This document shows, one piece after another, positions 25,685 through 35,425 of a stretch of DNA of 64,000 bases. The notes under the pieces were generated by a model. It was given only the letters and a program-made list of their open reading frames with translations. It searched no databases and was not told the origin of the DNA. The number at the start of each line of letters is the position of its first letter. The stretch's first letter is position 1. The stretch comes from Frisingicoccus sp009929615 (GTDB lineage Bacteria; Bacillota; Clostridia; Lachnospirales; Lachnospiraceae): positions 15,451 to 79,450 of the forward strand of contig JAQUXR010000010.1 of the NCBI GenBank assembly GCA_028692275.1, read 5' to 3'. Position numbers and translations under genes: made by a program.

Positions 25685-27091
25685 TTGGAAAAAAGAGAAC
25701 ATTTTTCGTCTCGACTGGGATTTATCCTGATTTCAGCAGGATGTGCCATTGGTCTTGGTAACGTGTGGCGTTTTCCATACATTACCGGTAAGTACGGTGG
25801 GGCTGCTTTTGTATTAATTTATCTGCTGTTTCTGGTTATCCTCGGCCTGCCAATTATGGTCATGGAATTTTCCGTCGGACGTGCCAGTCAAAAATCTGCT
25901 GCACGCAGCTTTCATGTCCTTGAACCTGCCGGAACGAAATGGCATATCACCGGATATCTGGCAATTGCCGGCAACTACCTGCTCATGATGTTTTACACAA
26001 CTGTAGGCGGGTGGATGCTCTTTTATGTTTATAAGATGATACGGGGAGAATTTTCCGGACAGACTCCGGAGCAGGTAGCCAATATTTTTACAGGAATGCT
26101 GGGAGACCCAAAGGCATTAATTTTATGGATGCTCCTCATGGTTCTTCTCTGTTTTGGCATCTGCAGTCTTGGACTTCAAAAGGGTGTGGAACGTATTACA
26201 AAAGTTATGATGAGTTTTCTGCTCATTATTCTTGTTGTTTTATGTATACGAAGCGTCACCTTGGAAGGTGCTGCTGAAGGTATCCGTTTCTATCTGGTAC
26301 CTGATTTTGGAAAAATGGCCGATATGATAAAGAACGAAAGTTTAACAACGGTTCTTTCAACCGCAGGTGAAGCCGTATTTGCCGCTATGGGGCAGGCATT
26401 CTTTACACTGAGTCTCGGTATCGGTGCCATGGCTATCTTTGGAAGTTATATCAGCAAAGAACGCCGCCTTCTCGGTGAATCCATTAATATCTGTCTGTTG
26501 GACACATTTATTGCACTGATGGCCGGTCTGGTTATTTTCCCGGCCTGCTTCGCTTTCGGTGTAGACCCGGGAGAAGGCCCCGGACTCGTTTTTATCACAC
26601 TGCCAAATATTTTCAATAAGATGGCCGGCGGACGTATCTTTGGTACGATGTTCTTTATATTTATGGCTTTTGCCGCCATGTCCACAATCATCGCTGTTTT
26701 TGAAAATATTTTAAGTTTCTCCATGGACTTATGGCATTGGGAACGAAAAAAAGCCGTTCTTGTCAACGGCCTGCTTATCACCCTGCTTTCTCTTCCATGT
26801 GCCCTGGGTTTCAATGTCCTCAGTGGCATTTCACCACTTGGAGCCGGAAGCACCATTCAGGATTTAGAAGACTTCATTGTTTCCAATAACCTGCTGCCTT
26901 TAGGCAGTCTGCTCTATCTGCTCTTCTGCACAAGCAAGAAAGGCTGGGGCTGGAAAAACTTTATTGCTGAAGCAGATGCCGGAAAGGGACCAAAATTTCC
27001 ACAGTGGGCCCGCTTCTATATAACTTATATTCTGCCATTTATTATTATATTCATTTTAGTTATGGGTTATTGGCAGAAATTCTTCGCATAA
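25685..27091 (+). CDS. Sodium-dependent neurotransmitter-symporter family (NSS) transporter
   Basis: A Na+-coupled amino acid importer of the LeuT fold. The N-terminal signature GFILISAGCAIGLGNVWRFPY (TM1, containing both sodium and substrate contacts) is at about residues 11-31. About 11-12 hydrophobic segments follow. The substrate is probably an aromatic or hydrophobic amino acid as in TnaT/MhsT, but this is not visible. I choose TTG 25685 because AGGGGG lies seven bases upstream and the chain then begins MEKREHFSSR, as in the family. An ATG at 25625 would overlap the promoter. Confidence 0.88.
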   Translation: MEKREHFSSRLGFILISAGCAIGLGNVWRFPYITGKYGGAAFVLIYLLFLVILGLPIMVMEFSVGRASQKSAARSFHVLEPAGTKWHITGYLAIAGNYLLMMFYTTVGGWMLFYVYKMIRGEFSGQTPEQVANIFTGMLGDPKALILWMLLMVLLCFGICSLGLQKGVERITKVMMSFLLIILVVLCIRSVTLEGAAEGIRFYLVPDFGKMADMIKNESLTTVLSTAGEAVFAAMGQAFFTLSLGIGAMAIFGSYISKERRLLGESINICLLDTFIALMAGLVIFPACFAFGVDPGEGPGLVFITLPNIFNKMAGGRIFGTMFFIFMAFAAMSTIIAVFENILSFSMDLWHWERKKAVLVNGLLITLLSLPCALGFNVLSGISPLGAGSTIQDLEDFIVSNNLLPLGSLLYLLFCTSKKGWGWKNFIAEADAGKGPKFPQWARFYITYILPFIIIFILVMGYWQKFFA

Positions 27092-27098
27092 TTATAAA

Positions 27099-27148
27099 GG
27101 AGGTATTGCAAAATGACCGTTTGAGTCAGGTTGCAATACCCCCTTTTT
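27099..27148 (+). terminator. Strong terminator between convergent NSS and M18 genes
   Basis: GGAGGTATTGCAA and TTGCAATACCCCC arms are followed by TTTTT on the plus strand. The minus strand has an equivalent but weaker T-rich side, so it can serve both converging genes. The loop contains GGAGG and ATG by chance within the stem. Confidence 0.85.
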
Positions 27149-27159
27149 ATCTTTCCTCA

Positions 27160-28470
27160 TCAAAATTTCAATGAAAACTCTCCATCAGAAACACACTCAA
27201 TCCGACATTCAAAAAAAGTCTGAATTGCCCGAACAAGATAGGCAATATCTTTGACACCGGCAGTTTCATAAGGTGAATGCATGGCCAGCTGTGCCAGACC
27301 AATATCTACCGTATTCACAGAAAACTGAGTATTTGCGATATTCCCCAGCGTTGAACCGCCGGCTATATCTGAAGGATTGGCAAAAGTCTGGTAAGGAACT
27401 TTTGCCTTATCACAAATGCTTTTAAAAACTGCCGCAGATACGGCATCCGTCGTATATCGTTGATTCGCATTATATTTAATAACAATGCCTTCATTTAAAT
27501 AAGTACGATTTGTCGGGTCCGTCTTTTCCAGATAATTTGGATGGGTTCCATGCGCATTATCAGAGGAAACCATAAAGCTGGACGCAACCGCCCGATACCA
27601 TGACTCCTCATTCATTCCAACCCCAATTTGAATACGGCGGAACACATCCTTCAAAAATGTGGACGCCGCTCCCTGTTTTGTTGTACTTCCAACTTCTTCA
27701 TTATCTAGAACTGCCATGACCGGCATATCGCTATAGGATTTCATCTGAAGCAGGGCCTGCAGTGAAGCAAAGACACATTCTAAATCATCCAGTCGCGGAG
27801 CTGAAAGGAATTCTTTATCTTCCCCCCAGATACTTCCCGGCATGCGATTATATAAAAACAAATCATGTCCCTCTACATCCTCTGCCTGAACTTCCGCCGC
27901 CTCAGCCATCTGTTCCAGCAGTCTGCCTTCTTTAACGCCACTTCCATAGAGGGGAAGCATGTCCTTCTGTGCATTGTATTTATATCCCTCATTGACATTA
28001 CGATTCATATGCACTGCAAGATTCGGAATCAACACCAAATCCCGGTCCATATTAACCAGCACCGTGTGAAGACCATTTTTTTCTTTAACCAGCAGGCGTC
28101 CTGCAACCGATAGGGGTCTGTCAAACCAAGGGGCCATCAACATACCGCCATATTTTTCCACATTCAGTTTTGTGTATTTTTTATCTGCAGTCATCTCTGG
28201 ATGTTCTTTGATTTTAAAGGTTGGTGAATCGCTGTGACTCGCTATAATATGAAAACTTTCAATCTTCTCCGGCACACGAAAAGCTGCAATCGAAGATAAA
28301 TTACGTGTAACATAATAGTTTTTTCCAGCTTCTATCTTCCATTCCCGACTTTCCTGAAGTTCCTGAAACCCCGCCTTTTCCAAAGCCTTTTTTAGAAAAT
28401 CAACCACATGAAAACAGCTGGGGCTGCTTCCTATAAACTTTAATAAATCCTTTTCATACTTCTCTTTCAT
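27160..28470 (-). CDS. M18-family aminopeptidase
   Basis: A 436-aa dinuclear-zinc aminopeptidase that removes N-terminal (often acidic or neutral) residues from cytosolic peptides. Family motifs visible are IASHSDSPTFKIK (first metal His, about residue 79), SAPRLDDLECVFA (bridging Asp), MAVLDNEEVGSTTKQGA (catalytic and metal Glu, about residue 258), and the late MHSPYETAG with a metal His. ATG 28470 follows GGAGATGCAGC; an extension to 28488 is open but lacks a site. It lies 21 bases after the PP2C gene. Confidence 0.9.
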   Translation of the reverse strand: MKEKYEKDLLKFIGSSPSCFHVVDFLKKALEKAGFQELQESREWKIEAGKNYYVTRNLSSIAAFRVPEKIESFHIIASHSDSPTFKIKEHPEMTADKKYTKLNVEKYGGMLMAPWFDRPLSVAGRLLVKEKNGLHTVLVNMDRDLVLIPNLAVHMNRNVNEGYKYNAQKDMLPLYGSGVKEGRLLEQMAEAAEVQAEDVEGHDLFLYNRMPGSIWGEDKEFLSAPRLDDLECVFASLQALLQMKSYSDMPVMAVLDNEEVGSTTKQGAASTFLKDVFRRIQIGVGMNEESWYRAVASSFMVSSDNAHGTHPNYLEKTDPTNRTYLNEGIVIKYNANQRYTTDAVSAAVFKSICDKAKVPYQTFANPSDIAGGSTLGNIANTQFSVNTVDIGLAQLAMHSPYETAGVKDIAYLVRAIQTFFECRIECVSDGEFSLKF

Positions 28471-28491
28471 GCTGCATCTCCATGTCATTTA

Positions 28492-29661
28492 CTAATAATA
28501 TTTTATAGTCACTTCTTTACCCATATGGGTCAGAACCTCTTTAATCTGAAGTACCAGATTTTTCCGGACACTGATGTCAAACAGCTGGTTATCTGCGTAA
28601 TTTGCCTGGTTATTCGCTTTACCTACAAAAAGTTGTACTTCCGTACACTCTTCCAATAATATTCTTGCTAATCTGGCACCACCATTGTCGCCATCCAGGG
28701 CCTCGAAAAAGTCCGTATCAAAATCCCCTTCGTCAAACTGACGCAACAGTTTAAATGCATAACTCATCGTTAATATGCCTTCTGTTACTAAATCCAGCCC
28801 CCGGATATTCGCCGTTGGCGGAACATCTTTGATGCCATCATCATTGGTTGTCATTTCTTTTTTTAAATACGCTGCTGCTATCTTACTGCTTGTACCACCG
28901 CAGACGATTTTCTGTCCATCCGCCGCCATAAAATCCCTCATCAATATTTCATCATCCGCTTTTTTCTCCGGCGGTCCGGTAAAGATATTGACAATCTGAC
29001 GTTTAATAACCCTGGTCACTGCGACTGTTGTATCATCCCCGGGACGCTGCTGATATAAATCATCACAGGCCTGACTCAATAAGGCGGCTATTCTGGCCGC
29101 AGATTTGGTTTCCCTGACACATTTCAGAGTATACTCCGCCATGCTTTCCCATGTCCAGCCAAAATTCAAAAGTTCGCCAACCCCTGCATAAATCGTCCCA
29201 TCACTCATGAGAACAAAACAGTCATCGGGCTGAACTTCGAAACGATATTCCCGAATCTTTCTTCCGCTGATTTCTCGAATATTTTCAGGAATTTTGACCA
29301 GCTGTTTATTTCGTATAAAAATGCATCCTGGGTTATCAAATTCTACTAAATAAGCCTTGCCACTGTGAAAAATCTGCAAAATGCTAAAGGTTGAATAGGA
29401 TATCCCCCGCACCTTACACACCGGCAATGTACTTGCCAAAGTTTCAACTGCCTCTTCAATGGGCTCCCCCTTCAAAAACATCGTTCCAAGAATTTTAGAA
29501 GCCATTGTCGCCAGGATATTCGCTTTGACGCCACTGCCCATACCATCCGCCAATATAACAATGTCCGAATCTTCGGTTTTAAGGATTTCCACCTTATCGC
29601 CACATAATTCTTCATCGTGTTTATTCAGACTTTTCCATGATACATCAATACTGACGTTCAT
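28492..29661 (-). CDS. SpoIIE/PP2C-type serine phosphatase of the hydrogenase locus
   Basis: A 389-aa protein with an N-terminal PP2C fold: metal-binding DIVILADGMGSGVKA (about residues 33-47), FVLMSDGTIYAGV (about 152) and RPGDDTTVAV (about 210). The region after residue 225 is a distinct domain without a motif I know (GTSSKIAAAYL, later EVQLFVGKANNQ). PP2C genes of this type accompany group C sensory [FeFe] hydrogenases. It follows the PAS-containing H-domain gene by 18 bases and likely dephosphorylates a target phosphorylated by one of the kinase-like ATPases encoded nearby. The substrate is not in evidence. Confidence 0.8.
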   Translation of the reverse strand: MNVSIDVSWKSLNKHDEELCGDKVEILKTEDSDIVILADGMGSGVKANILATMASKILGTMFLKGEPIEEAVETLASTLPVCKVRGISYSTFSILQIFHSGKAYLVEFDNPGCIFIRNKQLVKIPENIREISGRKIREYRFEVQPDDCFVLMSDGTIYAGVGELLNFGWTWESMAEYTLKCVRETKSAARIAALLSQACDDLYQQRPGDDTTVAVTRVIKRQIVNIFTGPPEKKADDEILMRDFMAADGQKIVCGGTSSKIAAAYLKKEMTTNDDGIKDVPPTANIRGLDLVTEGILTMSYAFKLLRQFDEGDFDTDFFEALDGDNGGARLARILLEECTEVQLFVGKANNQANYADNQLFDISVRKNLVLQIKEVLTHMGKEVTIKYY

Positions 29662-29679
29662 CTCACACCATCCTCTGTC

Positions 29680-31392
29680 CTACTTGTTATCCCCTTCCAG
29701 TATCGACCGTTTCAAATGATTCAGAGTTGCTTTTGTCGCCGCCGTTGTTTCCCCAAGAAGTCCTGCAATTTCCTGGGCAACCATCATCTGTTTATCGATA
29801 ACCATCTGAGCTGCTTCTACTGTTTTTATTTTCAACTGATACTGATGTTCCAGTTCTTTTTCCTCATTTGTTATATCCTGCATAATAACAAGTTCCGCAT
29901 CCAGGCTGTCAATATAGACAATACTTAATAATACCGTCAATCCATAGGGTTCCATATCTACTTTGCGTCGATGTATGGACTGATGGGTTTCAAATACCTC
30001 TTCATAAGATGTATCGTCCATAAATTCAAAAATATACCGTCCAATGGCTTCCGTCCTTGAAATCCCGAAGATTTCTTCGGCTTTTCGGTTAAATTCTGTA
30101 ATGGACATATCCTTCCGTATAACCATATTCGCATTCGGGGTTTCATCCAATACAAGATTCGACATGGACTGGGCCTGTTCAAAATTATAAGGCAGGCACA
30201 TCTCCAATTCTGCCTTACCCTGAAAAACGGCAATGGCTTTTTCACGGCAGCTTGTATATCCGCAGGCACTGCAATTCAATTCCTGATTTTTATTATATTT
30301 TCCGGTAGCTTTTAAAATTTCCTGAATCTGTGCTTCTGTTGGCAGTTTATCATTTTCTTTCCGGGAATAAAAAACTTTCTTCATAGCCACATGCTTTGCT
30401 TCCTCTTCTGATTCCGCCGGAGCATACTCAATCTGATCCTCAATATGAAATCTGGCTCTGTATCTTGAAAAATCCATCTTTGAAGTTGCCGGTCCTTTAA
30501 TACAGCCACCTTCACACATATTCATCTCAATAAAACAATTCTGAATCTCGCCGTCTTCCATGGCATCCAAAAGTTCCCGGCAGTTTTCGATACCATCTAC
30601 AAATAACTTCCGATATTTCTCCGGTTTATCTGTAACCATAACAGACTGAATGACGCCACGGCTGATTGGGTAAAGACGGTTAATCTTCGGGTCAGGATTT
30701 GCCATTGGACGTGATTCACACTCGCTTAGGACAATCCCCTCTTCCTGCATCCATTCCTTAAGTTCACCAAAATGAATCACCGCATCCACAGCTCCCTCGG
30801 TACGTTCATCTTCCTCGGCTTCTTCTTTTTTAGCTATACACGGTCCAAGAAATACAACCTTTGTATCCGGTCCATATATTTCCTTAATCAAACGGCCATG
30901 AGCTACCATTGGAGAAACCACCGGAGCCATAAAATGCACCAAAGACGGATAATACTTTTCAATCAAATCATTTACACTCGGGCAGCAGGTCGTAATAATG
31001 TTCTTCATTTCTCCGGCTTCAAGCAACCGGGCATATTCTCCTGTAACCAGAGCTGCCCCCTCTGCTGTTTCCCGGACTGCTGCAAAACCAAGCCTCATTA
31101 AACCGTCTACAACCTGTCCCGGCATTTTATAATCCATAATACCCAGATAAGATGGTGCAATCGAAACAACAACCTTTTCTCCCGAACTTATGTAGTGTTT
31201 CACCTGCTCTAAATCACTGACAAAGGTTTTTGCATTTTGAGGACAGACCTCCAAACACTTTCCACACAGAACACAATACTCCTTCATAATCTCTGCCTGG
31301 GCATTCTTTACCCTTATTGCTTTGACCGAACAGGAACGAATGCATTTATAACAATGTTTACAGCTTGCATTTTTAAAATCAATGATTTTCAT
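29680..31392 (-). CDS. PAS-containing [FeFe]-hydrogenase-like sensor (HydS / group C type)
   Basis: A 570-aa protein with layered modules: an N-terminal 2x[4Fe-4S] ferredoxin (C11, C14, C17, C21 and a second CVLCGKCLEVC set), an H-cluster domain, an extra [4Fe-4S] domain (CSACGYTSCREKA) and a C-terminal PAS domain (NANMVIRKDMSITEFNRKA). All four H-cluster cysteines are kept in TTCCPSV, GPCIAKK and NMCEGGCIKG. There is no helix-turn-helix. Group C enzymes of this layout are thought to sense H2 or redox state, not to make H2 in bulk. ATG 31392 follows GGGGGAAACT. It sits between hymC and the PP2C phosphatase. Confidence 0.82.
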   Translation of the reverse strand: MKIIDFKNASCKHCYKCIRSCSVKAIRVKNAQAEIMKEYCVLCGKCLEVCPQNAKTFVSDLEQVKHYISSGEKVVVSIAPSYLGIMDYKMPGQVVDGLMRLGFAAVRETAEGAALVTGEYARLLEAGEMKNIITTCCPSVNDLIEKYYPSLVHFMAPVVSPMVAHGRLIKEIYGPDTKVVFLGPCIAKKEEAEEDERTEGAVDAVIHFGELKEWMQEEGIVLSECESRPMANPDPKINRLYPISRGVIQSVMVTDKPEKYRKLFVDGIENCRELLDAMEDGEIQNCFIEMNMCEGGCIKGPATSKMDFSRYRARFHIEDQIEYAPAESEEEAKHVAMKKVFYSRKENDKLPTEAQIQEILKATGKYNKNQELNCSACGYTSCREKAIAVFQGKAELEMCLPYNFEQAQSMSNLVLDETPNANMVIRKDMSITEFNRKAEEIFGISRTEAIGRYIFEFMDDTSYEEVFETHQSIHRRKVDMEPYGLTVLLSIVYIDSLDAELVIMQDITNEEKELEHQYQLKIKTVEAAQMVIDKQMMVAQEIAGLLGETTAATKATLNHLKRSILEGDNK

Positions 31393-31468
31393 AGTTTCCC
31401 CCACTGTCTTTTCTATAACTGAAGAAGTCCCGCCCGACACTGCGGACAGGACCCCTTACCTGATTCTA

Positions 31469-33214
31469 CTAATTATTAATGCTTCGTTTTACATAGGATG
31501 TATGAAGTACTTCATGTGCCTTATGGCTTCCCGGCTCTTTGAAATACTCTTCATAAACTTTCTTAATTGATGGATTCTCATGAGATTTACGAATTACCTT
31601 TGCCTCGTCATTCTTATAAAGGACTTTGGCACGAACGGCCTGAACATCCACCGTATTACGGACCATACCCGATACCTGTGGCTGTCCGCCGCCATTAACA
31701 CATCCACCCGGACATCCCATAATCTCAATAAAATGATAGTCTGCTTCCCCTGACTTAATCTTCTCCAAAAGCGTTTTTGCATTGCCAAGTCCGGAAGCCA
31801 CAGCTACTTTCACATCCATGCCTGCCACATTATAGGATGCTTCTTTAATACCTTTCGTTCCACGAACCTCATTAAACTCAAGATTCTGAAGGCTTTCCCC
31901 ACTCAGAGTTTCTACTGCTGTACGAAGGGCCGCTTCCATAACGCCGCCTGTCGCACCAAAGATAACACCTGCACCTGTGGATTCACCAAGTGGATCATCA
32001 AATTCTTCGTCTGGCAGTTCGTTAAAACGAATACCCAGTCGTTTAATCATTCTTGCCAATTCCCGGGTTGTCATCGCATAATCCACATCCGGTACACCGG
32101 CGGCACTCTGGTCAGGCCGGCCAATTTCAAATTTCTTTGCTGTACACGGCATGATACTTACGCTGACAATCTTCTTAGGGTCTATGCCCATCTTCTCTGC
32201 ATAATAAGTCTTCAGCACTGCTCCAAACATCTGCTGAGGTGATTTACAGGTCGAAAGATGTTCTGTCATGTCCGGAAAATAATGCTCACAGTATTTAATC
32301 CAACCCGGAGAACAAGATGTAATCATTGGCAGAACACCACCATTCTGTACCCGGTCAAGAAATTCATGTGCTTCTTCCATAATTGTCAAATCTGCACTGA
32401 AATCTGTATCAAATACTTTATCAAAGCCCATTCTCCGAAGAGCTGCTGCCATCTTACCTTCTACATCAGTCCCCATCGGATATCCGAATTCTTCACCAAG
32501 AGCAGCTCGTACTGAAGGCGCTGTCTGAACACAGACATATTTGTCCGGGTCAGCAATGGCTGCCAGAACATCATCTATATAGTCTTTCTCGCGCAAAGCT
32601 CCTGTTGGACAGACAGCAATACACTGACCGCAGGATACACAGCTTGTTTCACCAAGACCCATATTAAACGCAGAACCAATATAGGTTTTAAAACCTCGTT
32701 CATTGGCACCAATAACACCGATGCCCTGAACCTTTTCACAAACTGCTACACAACGGCGGCAAAGAATACACTTACTATTATCACGAATCATATGCACTGC
32801 GGATGTATCAATTTCTGACTCCAGCATCTCTCCATCATAACGATGTTCGTCCGTAACACCCAGTTCCCGACAGAGCTGCTGCAGCTCACAATTACCACTG
32901 CGTACGCAGGATAAACACTCTTTTTTATGATTTGACAAAAGCAGTTCCAAGGTCTGCTTTCTTGATTCTAAAACCTTCGGTGTAGATGTCCACACCTCCA
33001 TACCTTCGTTAATTGGATAAACACAGGCTGTAACCAGCGTTCTTGCCCCTTTTACCTCAACTACACACATGCGGCATGCACCGATTTCATTAATTTCTTT
33101 CAAATAACATAAGGTAGGAATTTCTATATGTGCCAGTCTGGCGGCTTCAAGTATGGTAGAGCCATCCGGGGCAGTCACATTTATACCATTAATCTTAATT
33201 GTAATATCGCCCAT
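31469..33214 (-). CDS. hymC: [FeFe] hydrogenase catalytic subunit (HymC/HydA, NADH-dependent)
   Basis: The catalytic subunit of the electron-bifurcating hydrogenase, which makes H2 from NADH and reduced ferredoxin together. The 581-aa chain has an N-terminal [2Fe-2S] domain (LCYLKEINEIGACRMC), the His-Cys3 cluster segment (CLSCVRSGNCELQQLC), and two [4Fe-4S] sites (CILCRRCVAVC and CVSCGQCIAVC). The full H-cluster set is TSCSPGWIKY, IMPCTAKKFE and MGCPGGCVNGGGQP. ATG 33214 follows GGAGGGCGAAAAA. It lies immediately after hymB. Maturases HydEFG are not in this window. Confidence 0.95.
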   Translation of the reverse strand: MGDITIKINGINVTAPDGSTILEAARLAHIEIPTLCYLKEINEIGACRMCVVEVKGARTLVTACVYPINEGMEVWTSTPKVLESRKQTLELLLSNHKKECLSCVRSGNCELQQLCRELGVTDEHRYDGEMLESEIDTSAVHMIRDNSKCILCRRCVAVCEKVQGIGVIGANERGFKTYIGSAFNMGLGETSCVSCGQCIAVCPTGALREKDYIDDVLAAIADPDKYVCVQTAPSVRAALGEEFGYPMGTDVEGKMAAALRRMGFDKVFDTDFSADLTIMEEAHEFLDRVQNGGVLPMITSCSPGWIKYCEHYFPDMTEHLSTCKSPQQMFGAVLKTYYAEKMGIDPKKIVSVSIMPCTAKKFEIGRPDQSAAGVPDVDYAMTTRELARMIKRLGIRFNELPDEEFDDPLGESTGAGVIFGATGGVMEAALRTAVETLSGESLQNLEFNEVRGTKGIKEASYNVAGMDVKVAVASGLGNAKTLLEKIKSGEADYHFIEIMGCPGGCVNGGGQPQVSGMVRNTVDVQAVRAKVLYKNDEAKVIRKSHENPSIKKVYEEYFKEPGSHKAHEVLHTSYVKRSINN

Positions 33215-33228
33215 TTTTTCGCCCTCCA

Positions 33229-35019
33229 CTACTCTTTATAAATTGCATCAAAGCGGCATTTTTCCATACATGCACCGCACTTAATACATTTATCCTGATG
33301 AATCATATGAGGTTCCTTGACTTTACCCTCGATTGCACCTGCCGGACAGGTTCTTGCACACAATGTACAGCCACGACACTTATCTGCATCAATATGATAG
33401 GACAGAAGTGCTTTACAGACGCCGGCTGGACATTTCTTATCCACAACATGAGCTACATACTCATCCCGGAAATAACGGAGTGTAGACAATACCGGATTCG
33501 GTGCTGTCTGGCCAAGGCCACAGAGTGCATTTTCCTTAATATAATAAGCCAATTCTTCCAGACGGTCCAAATCTTCCAATGTTCCTTGGCCGTTGGTAAT
33601 CTTCTCGAGAATCTCATACATACGTTTTGTTCCTACACGGCAAGGTGTACATTTACCGCAGGATTCATCAACTGTAAACTCGAGGAAGAACTTGGCAATA
33701 TCAACCATACAGTTGTCTTCATCCATAACAATCAGACCACCGGAACCCATCATGGAACCGATTTCAATCAGATTATCATAATCAATAGGAATATCAAAAT
33801 GTTCTAACGGAATACATCCACCGGAAGGTCCGCCTGTCTGAGCCGCTTTAAACTTCTTGCCATTCGGGATACCGCCGCCGATTTCTTCAATAATCGTGCG
33901 AAGGGTTGTTCCCATAGGGACCTCTACGAGTCCCGTATTATTAATCTTTCCTCCGAGAGCAAAGACCTTTGTTCCTTTTGACTTCTCAGTTCCCATGGAG
34001 GAAAACCAGTCGGCTCCCTTTAAGATGATCTGAGGAATATTTGCATAGGTTTCAACATTATTTAAAATCGTTGGGCTTGCAAACAAACCTTTGACTGCCG
34101 GGAACGGTGGTCTTGGTCTTGGTTCGCCCCGGTTTCCTTCAATAGAAACCATCAAGGCTGTTTCTTCACCACAGACAAAAGCACCTGCTCCTAAGCGCAA
34201 ATCAATGTCAAAGTCAAAACCTGTATTAAATATATTTTTACCTAGCAGACCATATTCTCTGGCTTGACCTATAGCGATCTTCAAACGTTGTACAGCAATC
34301 GGATATTCTGCCCGGACATAAATATAACCCTGATTGGAACCTATCGCATAACCGGCAATGGCCATGGCCTCCAACACAACATGTGGATCTCCTTCCAGTA
34401 CAGAACGGTCCATAAACGCTCCCGGGTCACCTTCATCCGCATTACAGCACACATACTTCTGTACTTCACCCCGGTTTGAAGACGCAAATTTCCATTTCAA
34501 ACCTGTCGGGAATCCGGCGCCACCTCGTCCTCGTATACCACTATCCAGAATCGTCTGGATAACTTCATCCGGTGTCATCTCTGTAAGAACCCGGCCCAAA
34601 GCTTCGTAGCCATTGGTTCCTATATATTCATCAATGCTTTCCGGATTAATAACACCACAATTTCTAAGTGCTATACGATGCTGTTTCTTATAAAAATCCG
34701 TCTCATTCAGGGATTTAATTCCCTCATCTGTCAAAGTCTCATCATAAACAAGCCGTTTTACAACGCGACCCTTTAATAAGTGTTCACTGACAATCTCCGG
34801 TATATCCTCTTCCTTAACCATGGAATAGAATACAGCATCCGGATAAACGACCATAATCGGTCCCAAAGCACATAAGCCGTGGCATCCTGTCTGTACAATG
34901 GATATCTCGTTGCTCAGGCCCTGTTCTTCTATCTCTTTTTTTAATGCTTCCAAAATTCTCTGGCTGCCGGAGGAAGTACATCCCGTTCCGCCGCAAACCA
35001 AAACGTGGGCACGATACAT
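33229..35019 (-). CDS. hymB: NADH-binding flavoprotein subunit of bifurcating hydrogenase (HymB/NuoF-like)
   Basis: A 596-aa NuoF-type subunit. It has an N-terminal thioredoxin-like [2Fe-2S] domain (CGGTGCTSSG and TGCHGLC), the NADH/FMN core with RGRGGAGFPTGLKW near residue 165, the [4Fe-4S] site ESCGKCTPCRVGTKR near residue 452, and C-terminal double ferredoxin (CRGCTLCARTCP, CIKCGACMEKC). It takes electrons from or gives them to NADH and probably carries the bifurcating flavin. The ribosome site block ATAGGAGGTAGCA is also found before the neighbouring small [2Fe-2S] gene. Confidence 0.95.
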   Translation of the reverse strand: MYRAHVLVCGGTGCTSSGSQRILEALKKEIEEQGLSNEISIVQTGCHGLCALGPIMVVYPDAVFYSMVKEEDIPEIVSEHLLKGRVVKRLVYDETLTDEGIKSLNETDFYKKQHRIALRNCGVINPESIDEYIGTNGYEALGRVLTEMTPDEVIQTILDSGIRGRGGAGFPTGLKWKFASSNRGEVQKYVCCNADEGDPGAFMDRSVLEGDPHVVLEAMAIAGYAIGSNQGYIYVRAEYPIAVQRLKIAIGQAREYGLLGKNIFNTGFDFDIDLRLGAGAFVCGEETALMVSIEGNRGEPRPRPPFPAVKGLFASPTILNNVETYANIPQIILKGADWFSSMGTEKSKGTKVFALGGKINNTGLVEVPMGTTLRTIIEEIGGGIPNGKKFKAAQTGGPSGGCIPLEHFDIPIDYDNLIEIGSMMGSGGLIVMDEDNCMVDIAKFFLEFTVDESCGKCTPCRVGTKRMYEILEKITNGQGTLEDLDRLEELAYYIKENALCGLGQTAPNPVLSTLRYFRDEYVAHVVDKKCPAGVCKALLSYHIDADKCRGCTLCARTCPAGAIEGKVKEPHMIHQDKCIKCGACMEKCRFDAIYKE

Positions 35020-35034
35020 GCTGCTACCTCCTAT

Positions 35035-35409
35035 TTATAATTTTGTTGTTTCATTCAATGTATATTTTGTGAGTACGTGGCCTCTTATTAAATGCTGCTC
35101 CAGCATCTCCAGTGCTTTCTCTGGATTCATCTTCACATAGGTCACTTTTTCTTTACCTGGTTCTAATACTTCAACAATTGGTTCAAACTGGCAAAGTCCG
35201 ATGCATCCTGTCTGTGTTACCACGATATTGGTCAATCCCTTTTTTTGTACCTCATCGGATAACGTATTTAACACCGGTCTTGCTCCGCTGGCAATACCGC
35301 AGGTTGCCATACCCACGATAACCCTTGTCTGACTTTCATCTTCAGAGCGATACCCGATTTTCCCCTGCATCTTCTCTCGAATAGCCTTTAATTCTTCAAG
35401 TGACTTCAT
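35035..35409 (-). CDS. Thioredoxin-like [2Fe-2S] ferredoxin-domain protein
   Basis: A 124-aa free-standing version of the HymB N-terminal domain, with Cys motifs MATCGIASGARP and TGCIGLCQFEP giving four likely [2Fe-2S] ligands. Its C-terminal end (EQHLIRGHVL...LNET) resembles the same place in HymB (SEHLLKGRVV...YDET), so the two probably arose by duplication. It could shuttle electrons between HymA and HymB or act as a further redox site of the complex. ATG 35409 follows TAGGAGGTAGCA; an in-frame extension to 35466 overlaps the upstream gene and is less likely. Confidence 0.85.
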   Translation of the reverse strand: MKSLEELKAIREKMQGKIGYRSEDESQTRVIVGMATCGIASGARPVLNTLSDEVQKKGLTNIVVTQTGCIGLCQFEPIVEVLEPGKEKVTYVKMNPEKALEMLEQHLIRGHVLTKYTLNETTKL

Positions 35410-35425
35410 ATTGCTACCTCCTATT

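Noticed and set aside
27111..27125. Three-codon ORF with GGAGG within the terminator after the NSS gene
   Set aside because: It lies inside the terminator stem and loop; too short and explained by the inverted repeat.
33298..33807. 169-codon plus-strand open frame inside hymB
   Set aside because: Antisense to the ferredoxin-like region of hymB; Cys-rich composition arises from the sense gene.
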